Shown here piece after piece: positions 38,186 to 47,018 of a stretch of 54,609 bases of DNA. Every line of letters starts with the position of its first letter. Within the stretch, counting starts at the first letter, position 1. The position numbers were made by a program, and so were the translations under genes. Source of the DNA: Candidatus Pacearchaeota archaeon (lineage in GTDB: Archaea; Nanobdellota; Nanobdellia; Pacearchaeales; GW2011-AR1); contig JAFCFJ010000005.1 of assembly GCA_017608705.1 (NCBI GenBank), forward strand, positions 1-54,609, read 5' to 3'. The notes beneath the pieces were generated by a model. It worked only from the letters and a program-made list of their open reading frames with translations. It did no database searches and was not told where the DNA came from.

Positions 38186-38258
38186 GGCGACCGCCGGGAG
38201 TCGAACCCGGTCCTGGAGGGCCACAGCCTCCTGTTCTAACCGTTAAACTACGGTCGCC
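38186..38258 (-). tRNA. tRNA-His(GTG)
   Basis: G-1:C73, acceptor GCGACCG/CGGTCGC; arm GGAGG-CTGTGGC-CCTCC; T-arm CCGGGTTCGACTCCCGG. Confidence 0.94.
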
Positions 38259-38431
38259 ATATTCCAAGCTAGAGGGATATGGTATAAAAATATTTTCAAA
38301 TTGGCTAATGGTTGGCATATACAAGAAACAAAAGGCAAAGCTACAAAAATAAAAATTACTGGTTATGAACACACCTCCAAGGTTTTGTTTTCATATTTTC
38401 GTTATGGTTTTTTGGGTTTTTAAATCTATTT

Positions 38432-38911
38432 TTATAACACGAGTTCTTCGTAGGCTAGCTTATAGCTATGGATCTCTTCTGGTTTGAACCATAACGCAAT
38501 CTCACGTTTCGCTTGTTCTTCATTACCTGAAGCATGGATAAGATTAGGAACAGCTATCCCCTTTTTGTTTGCATATGTGGTACTGAGATGTGCGAAATCG
38601 CCGCGAATTGTGCCAGGCAAAGCCTTTCCTGGTTCTGTGCTACCGACCATCTTGCGCACAACACTGATAGCTTCGACACCTTCGAGGCACATAGCTATTA
38701 CTGGTCCACTCGTAATAAATTTCTCAAGCCACTCATAGAATTCTTTGTCAAGATGTTCTTCGTAGTGCTTTCTCGCAAACTCTTGGTTAACCCACACCAT
38801 TTTCATGCCTACTATCTTTAGGCCTGCATCCTCAAATCTAGAAATGATCTTGCCAATCAGACCACGCTTTATTGCATCTGGCTTCAGTAAAACGAGAGTG
38901 CGCTGTATCAT
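38432..38911 (-). CDS. ndk: Nucleoside diphosphate kinase
   Basis: IQRTLVLLKPDAIKRGLIGKIISRFEDAGLKIVGMKMV...GTIRGDFAHLS...NLIHASGNEEQAKREIALWF. Confidence 0.97.
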   Translation of the reverse strand: MIQRTLVLLKPDAIKRGLIGKIISRFEDAGLKIVGMKMVWVNQEFARKHYEEHLDKEFYEWLEKFITSGPVIAMCLEGVEAISVVRKMVGSTEPGKALPGTIRGDFAHLSTTYANKKGIAVPNLIHASGNEEQAKREIALWFKPEEIHSYKLAYEELVL

Positions 38912-39002
38912 GATAAACATTATTTTTTGCTGATGGGTTTAAAAATTTATCCATGCTTTTCTATTTTTGCTTATTTATACCATAATAAAAGGCATTTAGA
39001 AG

Positions 39003-39269
39003 ATGTCCAGGATTAATTGGCTTGAGGTTTTGTTTTGGATAATTATCTTGCTTCTTCTTGCCATGGTGCTGACAAGAATCTTTGGCCATTCAGCTACTGA
39101 TGTGCAGATTTATCTTGCCTTTATTTCTGGCCTTCTTGTGGTCATGACACAAATAGTAAAGATGAACCGCGAAATCGGCGAAATAAAGATTCAAATGAAA
39201 AATAGTTTCAGAAAATACCGTGAATCGCTGTTATATCAATGCGCTCACGCTTTTATTCGCTTAAGTTGA
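39003..39269 (+). CDS. Small membrane protein
   Basis: 88 aa; two hydrophobic segments; overlaps the rhomboid start. Confidence 0.6.
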   Translation: MSRINWLEVLFWIIILLLLAMVLTRIFGHSATDVQIYLAFISGLLVVMTQIVKMNREIGEIKIQMKNSFRKYRESLLYQCAHAFIRLS

Positions 39270-39874
39270 CTCTGCTTTGTATAGTTGTATTTATTTTACA
39301 AGTTCACATAAGAGGTTTTACTGAATTGTTCTTGCTTAACAAGCAAGCCCTTTATGGTGAATGGTGGCGTTTTGTTACAGCAATATTTTTGCATGGTTCT
39401 CTCTCACATCTCATCTCTAATCTTTTTGCTCTTGCGTTGTTTGGTTTTATTCTTGAGAGCATTGTAGGAAGCAAGAAATTTCTTGCGCTATTCTTTGTTT
39501 CAGGTATTGGCGCGAATCTTGTGGCTGTGCATTTTTATGGGGCAAGTCTAGGGGCGAGTGGTGCTATCTATGGTATTATAGGTGCGTTGGCGATATTACG
39601 TCCTCTGATGCTTGTATGGGCATTTGGAATGCCGTTACCTATGATAGTTGCAGCATTTTTCTGGGCAATGCTAGATGTTGCTGGCTTATTTGTTCCGAGT
39701 AATATAGGTCACGTGGCTCATCTTTCTGGCATGGCTTTTGGTTTCGTGTTTGGTTTTGTTTGGCTAAAGAAAAAGCGCAAGCTATCAAGAAAACACGCGC
39801 TACTGAGAAGCAGGCGAGAGATGGAAATTCCAGAAAGCTATATGCGTGCATGGGAAGAGCGCTATCTTCGATAG
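39239..39874 (+). CDS. Rhomboid-family intramembrane protease
   Basis: WWRFVTAIFLHGSLSHLISNLFAL...YGASLGASGAIYGIIGAL...GHVAHLSGMAFGFVFGF. Confidence 0.93.
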   Translation: MRSRFYSLKLTLLCIVVFILQVHIRGFTELFLLNKQALYGEWWRFVTAIFLHGSLSHLISNLFALALFGFILESIVGSKKFLALFFVSGIGANLVAVHFYGASLGASGAIYGIIGALAILRPLMLVWAFGMPLPMIVAAFFWAMLDVAGLFVPSNIGHVAHLSGMAFGFVFGFVWLKKKRKLSRKHALLRSRREMEIPESYMRAWEERYLR

Positions 39875-40207
39875 CTAGTCACAGCTTTCAATAATTTTTT
39901 GTAATCTTATCTTTCCAAGCAAACCCCTTTCTTCAAGCCTTTTCTCTAGCCCTTTTTTCTTTAGTAACCTCTCTAACTCTTCAAGTATTTCTTTGAATTC
40001 AGGATCATCATACAGCTCTTTACTTATGCAGAAATAGAAACCTTTTTCATCTCGCAAGTTGTTATCGAGAAAATTATAGATACCTGTTGCGCTATACTTC
40101 CTGCCATCACGATAGAATTCACCAGGAACGCGTCCTGTTGGTTTCAGAACCGAGTAGATTCCGTTCCTTTTCTCTATCCTTCTTACCTCGCGCCATTCTT
40201 CACGCAT
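39875..40207 (-). CDS. Hypothetical protein
   Basis: MREEWREVRRIEKRNGIYSVLKPTGRVPGEFYRDGRKYSATGIYNFL... Confidence 0.6.
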   Translation of the reverse strand: MREEWREVRRIEKRNGIYSVLKPTGRVPGEFYRDGRKYSATGIYNFLDNNLRDEKGFYFCISKELYDDPEFKEILEELERLLKKKGLEKRLEERGLLGKIRLQKIIESCD

Positions 40208-40288
40208 GGTAACCAAGAGCACTAAGAGGAAATTTAAAAATTTTACTATTGTAGATGAAAATGCTATCCAAAGAGTCAATTAGAGTTG

Positions 40289-40642
40289 CTAGATTTTTTT
40301 GGTCTCGGTGTATTTGACAAACTTATACCCTTGTTGAAGTAGAAATTTTTCAAGCTCCTTATTTGCTCTAAAAGCGGCTACAATCCATCCTAGCCCAAAT
40401 GTAGGGATACTTATTATAAGCCAAAAAAACCCTCTAGCAATCATTCCTTTATACAAATACCACAAAAACCCGAAAAACAAGGCTGGCCAGCAAAAGCCAA
40501 TCCTAACAAATTCAATGTCTTTAGTTACTGGATGTCTAAAAAGCTTAAAGTTAGGCTTAATCCCAGAACAGATTTTTTCATGTCTAACAGCTTCTCTTTT
40601 CGTTTTAAATTCTTTTCCACATTTATCACATCTCCATAGCAT
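40289..40642 (-). CDS. C2HC-type zinc finger fused to a membrane domain
   Basis: CDKCGKEFKTKREAVRHEKIC followed by hydrophobic segments FGFLWYLYKGMIARGFFWLIISIPTFGLGWIVAAF. Confidence 0.7.
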   Translation of the reverse strand: MLWRCDKCGKEFKTKREAVRHEKICSGIKPNFKLFRHPVTKDIEFVRIGFCWPALFFGFLWYLYKGMIARGFFWLIISIPTFGLGWIVAAFRANKELEKFLLQQGYKFVKYTETKKI

Positions 40643-40673
40643 TTTTTATCTTTGAAAATAATCTGTACTCTTT

Positions 40674-41276
40674 TTATATTCCTAAATCAATATAGACCTT
40701 TTCCGTAATTAAACCACAGCACTCTATTTCAAGCTTTAGTCCTTTAGCTGTTTTTGGTAAGTCAAATATTTTTACTCCGGTGATAGGCAACCCTGGCTGT
40801 AATTGGTCACCGAAAGTTATCGCTTTTTTCCCACCAACCTCATAGTAAATTTCTGCTTCTGCGTCAGGATCAAAACTTCTGCCTTGATCATCTACTATTT
40901 TAAATACATCCATGAAAATGTTTTTACTTTCTTTTGCTCTGTTCTCGATAGTTAACTCTATAATATAAAAAATACCGTCAGCTTCCACACCCATAAAAGT
41001 GCCTAAGATATCCTTACCAACTTTTGATGCAGTAGTTACCTTGTCTACTCTAAAAGCTATAAAGTCCACAACAAAAGTATCACCAACTTTGAATGTTTTT
41101 GGTGATGCAGTGGATTCTTCTGATGGAAAAACTTCTGTTACTTCTCTCTCATTTGGTATTTGTGTAGTCTCTTCAGATGGAGAAAAAATATTTCCTAAAA
41201 TTCCTATTGCAAGCAAGCTCATGATGATCCACACCCACCATTTTTTATACCATTTCTTTTCAATTTTTGTTACCAT
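40674..41276 (-). CDS. Membrane-anchored DUF4352-like protein
   Basis: TM helix then KVGDTFVVDFIAFRVDKVTTAS...FYIIELTIENRAKESKNIFMDVFKIVDDQGRSF. Confidence 0.75.
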   Translation of the reverse strand: MVTKIEKKWYKKWWVWIIMSLLAIGILGNIFSPSEETTQIPNEREVTEVFPSEESTASPKTFKVGDTFVVDFIAFRVDKVTTASKVGKDILGTFMGVEADGIFYIIELTIENRAKESKNIFMDVFKIVDDQGRSFDPDAEAEIYYEVGGKKAITFGDQLQPGLPITGVKIFDLPKTAKGLKLEIECCGLITEKVYIDLGI

Positions 41277-41428
41277 ATTTCATTGTTTTGTATACCAGAT
41301 TTATAAATTTTACGAAAGCTTTCGTTGGTTGTAGTTCTCTCTAAATCTATTTTTTTAGCTTGACGAATGAATTGGGGTTCTATTGGAAAGAAAAACTAAA
41401 TGCAGGTTAAGTTCTAATTTTTATTGAA

Positions 41429-41501
41429 TGCCCCTGCCGGGATTCGAACCCGGGCCTCAGCCTCGAAAGGGCTGAATCCTTGGCCGCTAGACTACAGGGG
41501 C
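41429..41501 (-). tRNA. tRNA-Glu(TTC)
   Basis: Acceptor GCCCCTG/CAGGGGC; arm CAGCC-CTTTCGA-GGCTG. Confidence 0.95.
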
Positions 41502-41572
41502 TCATGATGTCAAGCTAGGATTGGTTTTAAAATTTTTTCTTTTCTGGTTTGAGAGGAAATCAAAAGAAAAAG

Positions 41573-41686
41573 TGAGCCCGCGCGGATTTGAACCGCGGAC
41601 CTCTGGTTTTCCTAGTGCGTTTCCCAGCCAAAAACGGCTGGGGGCCATATAAGACCAGCGCTCTAACCAGGCTGAGCTACGGGCTC
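41573..41686 (-). tRNA. tRNA-Ile(TAT) with a 39-nt intron at 37/38 (41609-41647)
   Basis: Mature form GAGCCCGTAGCTCAGCCTGGTTAGAGCGCTGGTCTTATAAACCAGAGGTCCGCGGTTCAAATCCGCGCGGGCTCA folds fully; BHB-like CUUA/UAGG helix with UAU and AAA bulges. Confidence 0.9.
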
Positions 41687-41800
41687 ACATTACTACTACT
41701 TTTGCCCTGATTTTTAAAACTTACTAGCCAACAAACTTTCCCTAGTTATTATAACTTTACCGTAGTCCTTAGGTATAGAAAGATTTAAAAAATATACACG

Positions 41801-42022
41801 GTGAGTGCTGCCATGGAAGAAGAAACACTTACACAGGAAGAAGGGGTTGAAGAAACAGGTGAAGAAGAGGCTGTAGAGACTGAAGCCGAAATTGGTGAAG
41901 AGAGTGAAGAAGTAGGCGAAGAGGGAGCTGGAGAGGAAGCCGGCGAAGAAGAGGCTGGCGAGAGTGAGGAAGTCGGCGAGGAAGGAGCTGAAGAGACAAG
42001 CGAAGAAAGCGAGGAAGCTTAA
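41801..42022 (+). CDS. Extremely acidic low-complexity small protein
   Basis: 73 aa, Glu/Gly-rich; start GTG 41801 or ATG 41813; TATA-like agatttaaaaaatata upstream. Confidence 0.65.
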   Translation: MSAAMEEETLTQEEGVEETGEEEAVETEAEIGEESEEVGEEGAGEEAGEEEAGESEEVGEEGAEETSEESEEA

Positions 42023-42108
42023 AACCCCTGAAGAAAAATTTTTTCTTTTTTCTTTATTTCTTTGTAGTTGGAGGGAAGGCTTATATAGGTGGTAGTGTTA
42101 GGTAAAAC

Positions 42109-43290
42109 ATGCTAATAGGTATTGTTGGCAAACCTAATGTTGGAAAGTCAACTTTTTTCAAGGCCCTAACTCTAGCAGAAGTTGATGTTGCTAATTTTCC
42201 TTTCACAACGATAAAGCCGAATCATGGTGTTGGCTATGTACGCGTGAGGTGTGCTTGCAAGGATTTTAACGTTGAATGTGAACCACGCGAGGGCCTTTGC
42301 CTGGGTGGTGTAAGGTTTGTTCCTGTTGAGTTGCTTGATGTTGCTGGGTTGGTGCCAGGTGCGCATCAGGGTAAGGGGCTAGGGAATGAATTTCTTGATG
42401 ATTTACGACAGGCAGATTGCTTGATCCATATTATTGATGCCAGCGGTAAGACAGATGCCGAGGGCAAACCAACAATAGGGTATGATCCAACGCGTGACGT
42501 GAAATGGCTTGAGCAAGAGATTGGTTTGTGGTATGCCAATATACTGAAACGTGTATGGCCAAAATTTTCGAGGCAAATAGAGATGGAAAAACAAAATTTT
42601 GTTGAAGCTGTGGCCTTGCAGTTCTCAGGCCTAAAGCTTTCAGAGGAGCATGTAGAGAAAGCACTTGCTATTACTGGCCTTGATGCTTCGAAGCCTGCCT
42701 CATGGAGCGATGAGCAAATCATTGAATTTGCTCACGAGCTACGTAGGGTAAGCAAGCCCATGATAATCGCAGCCAACAAGGCTGATTTGCCTGAAGCAAG
42801 AGAAAATATCAAGAGGCTGGAGCAAACAGGCGCGGTCGTGATACCATGTTCAGCCGAGGCAGAGCTCGCATTGAGAGAAGCATCAAAGCAGGAACTTATT
42901 GAGTATGTACCGGGTTCTGCAGATTTTAGCATAAAGACCAATATAATCCCTAAACAAGAGCAAGCTCTTGAATACATAAGGAAAAATGTGCTTGAGGTTT
43001 ATGGGAATACTGGCGTGCAGCGAGTTTTGGAAAAAGCTGTTTTCGATGTGCTTGGTATGCTCGCTGTGTTTCCTGTTGAGAATGCCACACGCTTGAGTGA
43101 TTCACAGGGCAGAATATTACCTGACTGTTTTCTTATGCCAAGAGGCTCAACTGCTTTTGATCTTGCGAAAAGAGTACATAGTAGCATAGCAGAGAATTTC
43201 ATCAAGGCGATAGATGCAAGGAGCAAGAAAGTTCTAGGCAAAGACTATCAGCTCAGACATAGAGATGTGATAGAGATTGTTACGAGATAA
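42109..43290 (+). CDS. ychF: YchF/OLA1-related GTPase
   Basis: MLIGIVGKPNVGKSTFFKALTLAEVDVANFPFTTIKPNHGVGYVRV...LDVAGLVPGAHQGKGLGNEFLDDLRQAD. Confidence 0.95.
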   Translation: MLIGIVGKPNVGKSTFFKALTLAEVDVANFPFTTIKPNHGVGYVRVRCACKDFNVECEPREGLCLGGVRFVPVELLDVAGLVPGAHQGKGLGNEFLDDLRQADCLIHIIDASGKTDAEGKPTIGYDPTRDVKWLEQEIGLWYANILKRVWPKFSRQIEMEKQNFVEAVALQFSGLKLSEEHVEKALAITGLDASKPASWSDEQIIEFAHELRRVSKPMIIAANKADLPEARENIKRLEQTGAVVIPCSAEAELALREASKQELIEYVPGSADFSIKTNIIPKQEQALEYIRKNVLEVYGNTGVQRVLEKAVFDVLGMLAVFPVENATRLSDSQGRILPDCFLMPRGSTAFDLAKRVHSSIAENFIKAIDARSKKVLGKDYQLRHRDVIEIVTR

Positions 43291-43294
43291 TATG

Positions 43295-43765
43295 CTAAAT
43301 CTCGTCAAGCCTTGTTTGCCTTCCCTCTTTTAACTTTTTCTTTATGAACTTATAAGCCTTGGCTAGCATTTCTCTATTGTTTTTGATTTTTAATCTCTGC
43401 ATAGCATCGTTATAGCTTAGCCATTCTAATGCTTCATGCTCTTCTGACACTTTAGCATGTTTTGTTTCCTCCTTACTTACTTCAGCAAGCAAAAACAATG
43501 CTTGCTTTTTCACGAGCTCGTGTTGCCATTTGAAGAACCATTCCTGCATGTAGCGAAAACCTGGCCAAAATTTCAGATTGTTTAGATTAGCTTCCTCTTT
43601 TGCCTCTCTTCTTATTGTTTCTTCAATACTCTCACCATTTTCGATAAGGCCTTTAACAAAACCCCAGTATGTTGGATATTTCAGCAAAAGAAATACTGGC
43701 TCAGCCGATTGTGAAGTCTTTTCAAGATAGAAAATTATTGCTCCTGCAGATTTTTCATGTCTCAT
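43295..43765 (-). CDS. Nudix hydrolase (Ap4A hydrolase-like)
   Basis: MRHEKSAGAIIFYLEK...WGFVKGLIENGESIEETIRREAKEEANL. Confidence 0.92.
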   Translation of the reverse strand: MRHEKSAGAIIFYLEKTSQSAEPVFLLLKYPTYWGFVKGLIENGESIEETIRREAKEEANLNNLKFWPGFRYMQEWFFKWQHELVKKQALFLLAEVSKEETKHAKVSEEHEALEWLSYNDAMQRLKIKNNREMLAKAYKFIKKKLKEGRQTRLDEI

Positions 43766-43841
43766 GGTATTAGCTCGAGTTTTGAAGATAAATATTTTTC
43801 TCTGGGTAAAAATATTTATACTCGCTATCTCTCCTGTATTT

Positions 43842-44735
43842 ATGAAAAAAGAAGGCAAAGATTTGCTCAGACCCTTCGGCAGTCTTGACGTGCTCTATTA
43901 TTACAGTATCGTTGCGAGACCGCTTGCCAATTTCTTGGCCGGTAAGGAGATAGCAACCAAAACGCATTTGCCAAAAGGCAAGATTCCCTTTTTCTTACGG
44001 CGAGGAAGCAAGACTAAGCCTCTCTATATTGATGAACTGCAAAATGTGAGCGAGAAACTACTTGAGTTACGGGCAAAGAACGAGCTTGCTAAAGTAAAGA
44101 CAAGACTAAGCCAGACAGAGATAAAAATATGGCAATATTTCGTGCCGAGAAAATATGTTGAGCTATTTTACGCAACAAACAATGAGGGCAAAGGCAAGCC
44201 TATAGAGCGCATATTCATAGATATAGACCGTGGCTCACAGATGTCAAGAGAGCAGGCGAGGAGAGTGGCAGTAATGCTATTGGAAGAAATTGAAAATGAC
44301 AAAAGCTTCAATAAACTCTTTCCTCATGCACGATTTGTGATGTGGACCGGCAACAGCTTTCATATTTATCTCTTGCTTGAAAAGCCGATAGAGGAAAAGA
44401 ACTACGAGACATATATAGCATATTCGAAGAAAGAGCCTCTCAAGAGTTTTGTGGGAAGATGGGCTGCCAAGATTAATGAAGCCATGGAGTTTGAAGTAGC
44501 AGGAGGTCATGAAAAATTGCCTAATAGGATTGTAATTGATCCATCTGGAACGCCGAGTGGCAAGCTAGCGAGAGCGCCGTTCAGCTTGCATGTAACTAAG
44601 GCTGAGATCGATGGCGTAGCATTACCTGTGAGCGAAAAAGATATACAAAGGGCAAGTATTGTGAAAAAACTTGAGAGCTACACACCTGAAAGAGTGGTGA
44701 GTGAAATTAATAAGCTCGCAAAATTGTTGCCATGA
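43842..44735 (+). CDS. Archaeo-eukaryotic primase superfamily protein (LigD-PolDom/PrimPol-like)
   Basis: LDVLYYYSIVARPLANFLAGKEIATKTH...RIFIDIDRG...VMWTGNSFHIYLLLEKP...RIVIDPSGTPSGKLARAPFSLH. Confidence 0.8.
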   Translation: MKKEGKDLLRPFGSLDVLYYYSIVARPLANFLAGKEIATKTHLPKGKIPFFLRRGSKTKPLYIDELQNVSEKLLELRAKNELAKVKTRLSQTEIKIWQYFVPRKYVELFYATNNEGKGKPIERIFIDIDRGSQMSREQARRVAVMLLEEIENDKSFNKLFPHARFVMWTGNSFHIYLLLEKPIEEKNYETYIAYSKKEPLKSFVGRWAAKINEAMEFEVAGGHEKLPNRIVIDPSGTPSGKLARAPFSLHVTKAEIDGVALPVSEKDIQRASIVKKLESYTPERVVSEINKLAKLLP

Positions 44736-44956
44736 CAAAAATAATTATGGTCAAAGTGAAGCCAGGAAGCAAAGAAGAAAAACTCTTGAAAGCACAAGAA
44801 CCTGGGTGTTATATTGCTTACATACAAGAAAAACCAGAAAAAGGAAAAGCTAATATGGCACTACTTAAACTTATAAAGCGAGAATTTCGATGCAAAGCAG
44901 TAAGGATAAAATCTGGATTCAACGCGAGAGAAAAAATTATCGAAATTGAATCCTAA
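44732..44956 (+). CDS. DUF167 / UPF0235 protein
   Basis: MVKVKPGSKEEKLLK...YIAYIQEKPEKGKANMALLKLIKREF...VRIKSGFNAREKIIEI; ATGA overlap with upstream gene. Confidence 0.88.
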   Translation: MTKIIMVKVKPGSKEEKLLKAQEPGCYIAYIQEKPEKGKANMALLKLIKREFRCKAVRIKSGFNAREKIIEIES

Positions 44957-44971
44957 CTTGTGTGGTTTGAA

Positions 44972-45376
44972 ATGAGATATCAACGGGATGACAGACTGAC
45001 TGAGAAAGCAAGAAACATCGCAAGAGCGGTATTGCCTTACATTAGGCCAGAGCGTGTCGTGTGTGTGCGTAGTTATGGAAGCAAAGCACGAGGAGTTATT
45101 GCGAGATGCCATACGTTAAGCAAGCCATTACAACTTGCTCTCGGCATCAACGGTGTTTATGTTATCGAGGTGCTAAGTGAGAGATTTGACAAACTTAGCG
45201 AGGAAGAGCAAGAGAAAGTTTTGCTTCATGAATTGATGCACATACCAAGAAGCATGGGTGGAGGTTTCAGGCACCATAACTATGTTAATCGTCGTAATGT
45301 TGAAAAATTTTACAGGCTTTACAAAGAAAAACAGAACTCGCTCCAGGAACAATGTTGGCAAAAGAAAGTATTGTAG
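44972..45376 (+). CDS. Putative zinc metallopeptidase
   Basis: EEEQEKVLLHELMHIPRSMGGGFRHHNYVNRRNVEKFYRLY (HExxH). Confidence 0.75.
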   Translation: MRYQRDDRLTEKARNIARAVLPYIRPERVVCVRSYGSKARGVIARCHTLSKPLQLALGINGVYVIEVLSERFDKLSEEEQEKVLLHELMHIPRSMGGGFRHHNYVNRRNVEKFYRLYKEKQNSLQEQCWQKKVL

Positions 45377-45726
45377 AAATTTTAGAGAAAATTTCCTCAC
45401 AGGAACTTGTTGCGAAAGAGTGTAGGAGTATTTTTTCCAAGGCTCGTGGTTTGATGTTTCGCAAACCACAAGTACTTATGTTTGATTTCTCCCGTGAGAC
45501 ATGCGAACCAATACATTCTTTATTTGTTTTTTATCCTTTCCTCGCTATATGGCTGAACAGCAAAGGTGAAGTTGTCGACGCCAAGATCGTGAAGCCATTC
45601 ACTTTTTTCATTAGGCCTCGAGAAAAATTTACGAAGCTTATTGAGATTCCTCTTGTTTTTCTCGACGATAAAAATACAGGAAGAAGAAAAAAGAAAGGTT
45701 TAAAAACTTCATGCATATTTTGTTGA
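45352..45726 (+). CDS. DUF192-like protein
   Basis: ECRSIFSKARGLMFRKP...LAIWLNSKGEVVDAKIVKPFTFFIRPREKFTKLIEIP. Confidence 0.75.
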   Translation: MLAKESIVEILEKISSQELVAKECRSIFSKARGLMFRKPQVLMFDFSRETCEPIHSLFVFYPFLAIWLNSKGEVVDAKIVKPFTFFIRPREKFTKLIEIPLVFLDDKNTGRRKKKGLKTSCIFC

Positions 45727-45753
45727 TTAACTCCACAAAAAAGGAGGTGAAAA

Positions 45754-45924
45754 ATGGGAAGAATCATCCTGAAGAACGCTGTCAAGAGGAAACCAGGTTA
45801 CCTCTACTATGTAGACGCCAAAGGTAACGTGTGTGAGGCCAAGATGGCCCGCGGAAGAAAAAAGAAATCTAAGAAAAAGACAACTGCAAAGAAGAAGAAA
45901 ACAGCGAAGAAGAAAAAGAAATAG
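45754..45924 (+). CDS. Small basic protein with lysine-rich tail
   Basis: Reads MGRIILKNAVKRKPGYLYYVDAKGNVCEAKMARGRKKKSKKKTTAKKKKTAKKKKK*; strong SD-like aaggaggtgaaaa before ATG; below ORF-track size. Confidence 0.8.
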   Translation: MGRIILKNAVKRKPGYLYYVDAKGNVCEAKMARGRKKKSKKKTTAKKKKTAKKKKK

Positions 45925-46007
45925 CCTTCTTGTTTTCTTTTTATTTTTTCTTTTTAATTTTCTCTTTTGTGATAAATTTTTTAACCTCTCTCTCCTGCTT
46001 CAGAATT

Positions 46008-47003
46008 ATGATACTTGGTATCGAAGCTACTGCGCATACATTTGGTATTGGTATTGTCCATGAAGGCAGGATTATTGCTAATGTTAGAGATAGCTATACA
46101 ACAGAACAGGGCGGGATTATACCGCAGGAGGCGGCGAGACATCACGAAAGTATTGCTAAAGCAGTCTATGAGGAAGCATTGCATAAAGCTTGCGTGCACG
46201 AGACTGAGATTGAGGCCATTGCGTTCAGTCAGGGTCCTGGGTTACCGCCTTGTTTGCTTGTTGGTCTTCGCTTTACGAAACAGTTGGCTAAGAAGCTAAA
46301 GATTCCGGTTGTGCCAGTAAATCATTGTATAGCGCATCTTGAAATTGGCCGCTTAACCGGAGCAAGAGATCCTGTTATGCTCTATGTTTCTGGAGCTAAC
46401 ACACAGATTATTGCATATGCCTCTGGAAAGTTTCGTGTTTTTGGCGAAACTCTCGATATGGGTATAGGAAATTTCTTGGATAGCTTTGCTCGTTATGCTG
46501 ACATAGGCTTTCCTGGCGGTCCAAAGGTTGCGAAACTTGCTGCAGAGGCTAGAAACAAAGAAGTTAGCTATATAGAGCTTCCATATTCGATAAAAGGCAT
46601 GGATGTTTCTTTTTCGGGCATGCTTACCAAGCTGAAGCAATTACTTGATAAGGGCTATGGCCTCGAGGAATTAGCATTCAGTACAGAGGAAACAGCATTC
46701 GCTATGCTTGTTGAAGCAGCAGAGAGGGCGATGGCACATACAGGCAAGGAAGAGCTGTTGCTTGGTGGTGGTGTTGCATGCAATACCAGATTGCAGGAAA
46801 TGGCGAGAATCATGTGTCAAGAACGTGGTGGAAAATTTTTCTGTCCTCCACCCGAGCTCCTCGTTGATAATGGAGTAATGATAGCTTACCTCGGCGAAAT
46901 AATGCTTGGGGCTGGTATAAAGATTGCGCCTGACAAGCTCGAAGAACTTGATATAAAGCCGAGGCAGAGAACTGATGAGGTAGAGGTGGTGTGGCGGGAA
47001 TAA
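46008..47003 (+). CDS. kae1: KEOPS subunit Kae1 / TsaD (no Bud32 fusion)
   Basis: MILGIEATAHTFGIGIV...GGIIPQEAARHHESIAKAVYEEAL...FSQGPGLPPCLLVGLRFTKQLA...VPVNHCIAHLEIG. Confidence 0.96.
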   Translation: MILGIEATAHTFGIGIVHEGRIIANVRDSYTTEQGGIIPQEAARHHESIAKAVYEEALHKACVHETEIEAIAFSQGPGLPPCLLVGLRFTKQLAKKLKIPVVPVNHCIAHLEIGRLTGARDPVMLYVSGANTQIIAYASGKFRVFGETLDMGIGNFLDSFARYADIGFPGGPKVAKLAAEARNKEVSYIELPYSIKGMDVSFSGMLTKLKQLLDKGYGLEELAFSTEETAFAMLVEAAERAMAHTGKEELLLGGGVACNTRLQEMARIMCQERGGKFFCPPPELLVDNGVMIAYLGEIMLGAGIKIAPDKLEELDIKPRQRTDEVEVVWRE

Positions 47004-47018
47004 TTTAAACAAATTTTT

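Noticed and set aside
41801-42022. Possible tandem-repeat or selfish element from GAAGAAGCC-like units
   Set aside because: Irregular codon-level Glu/Gly repetition consistent with coding low complexity; no fixed period.
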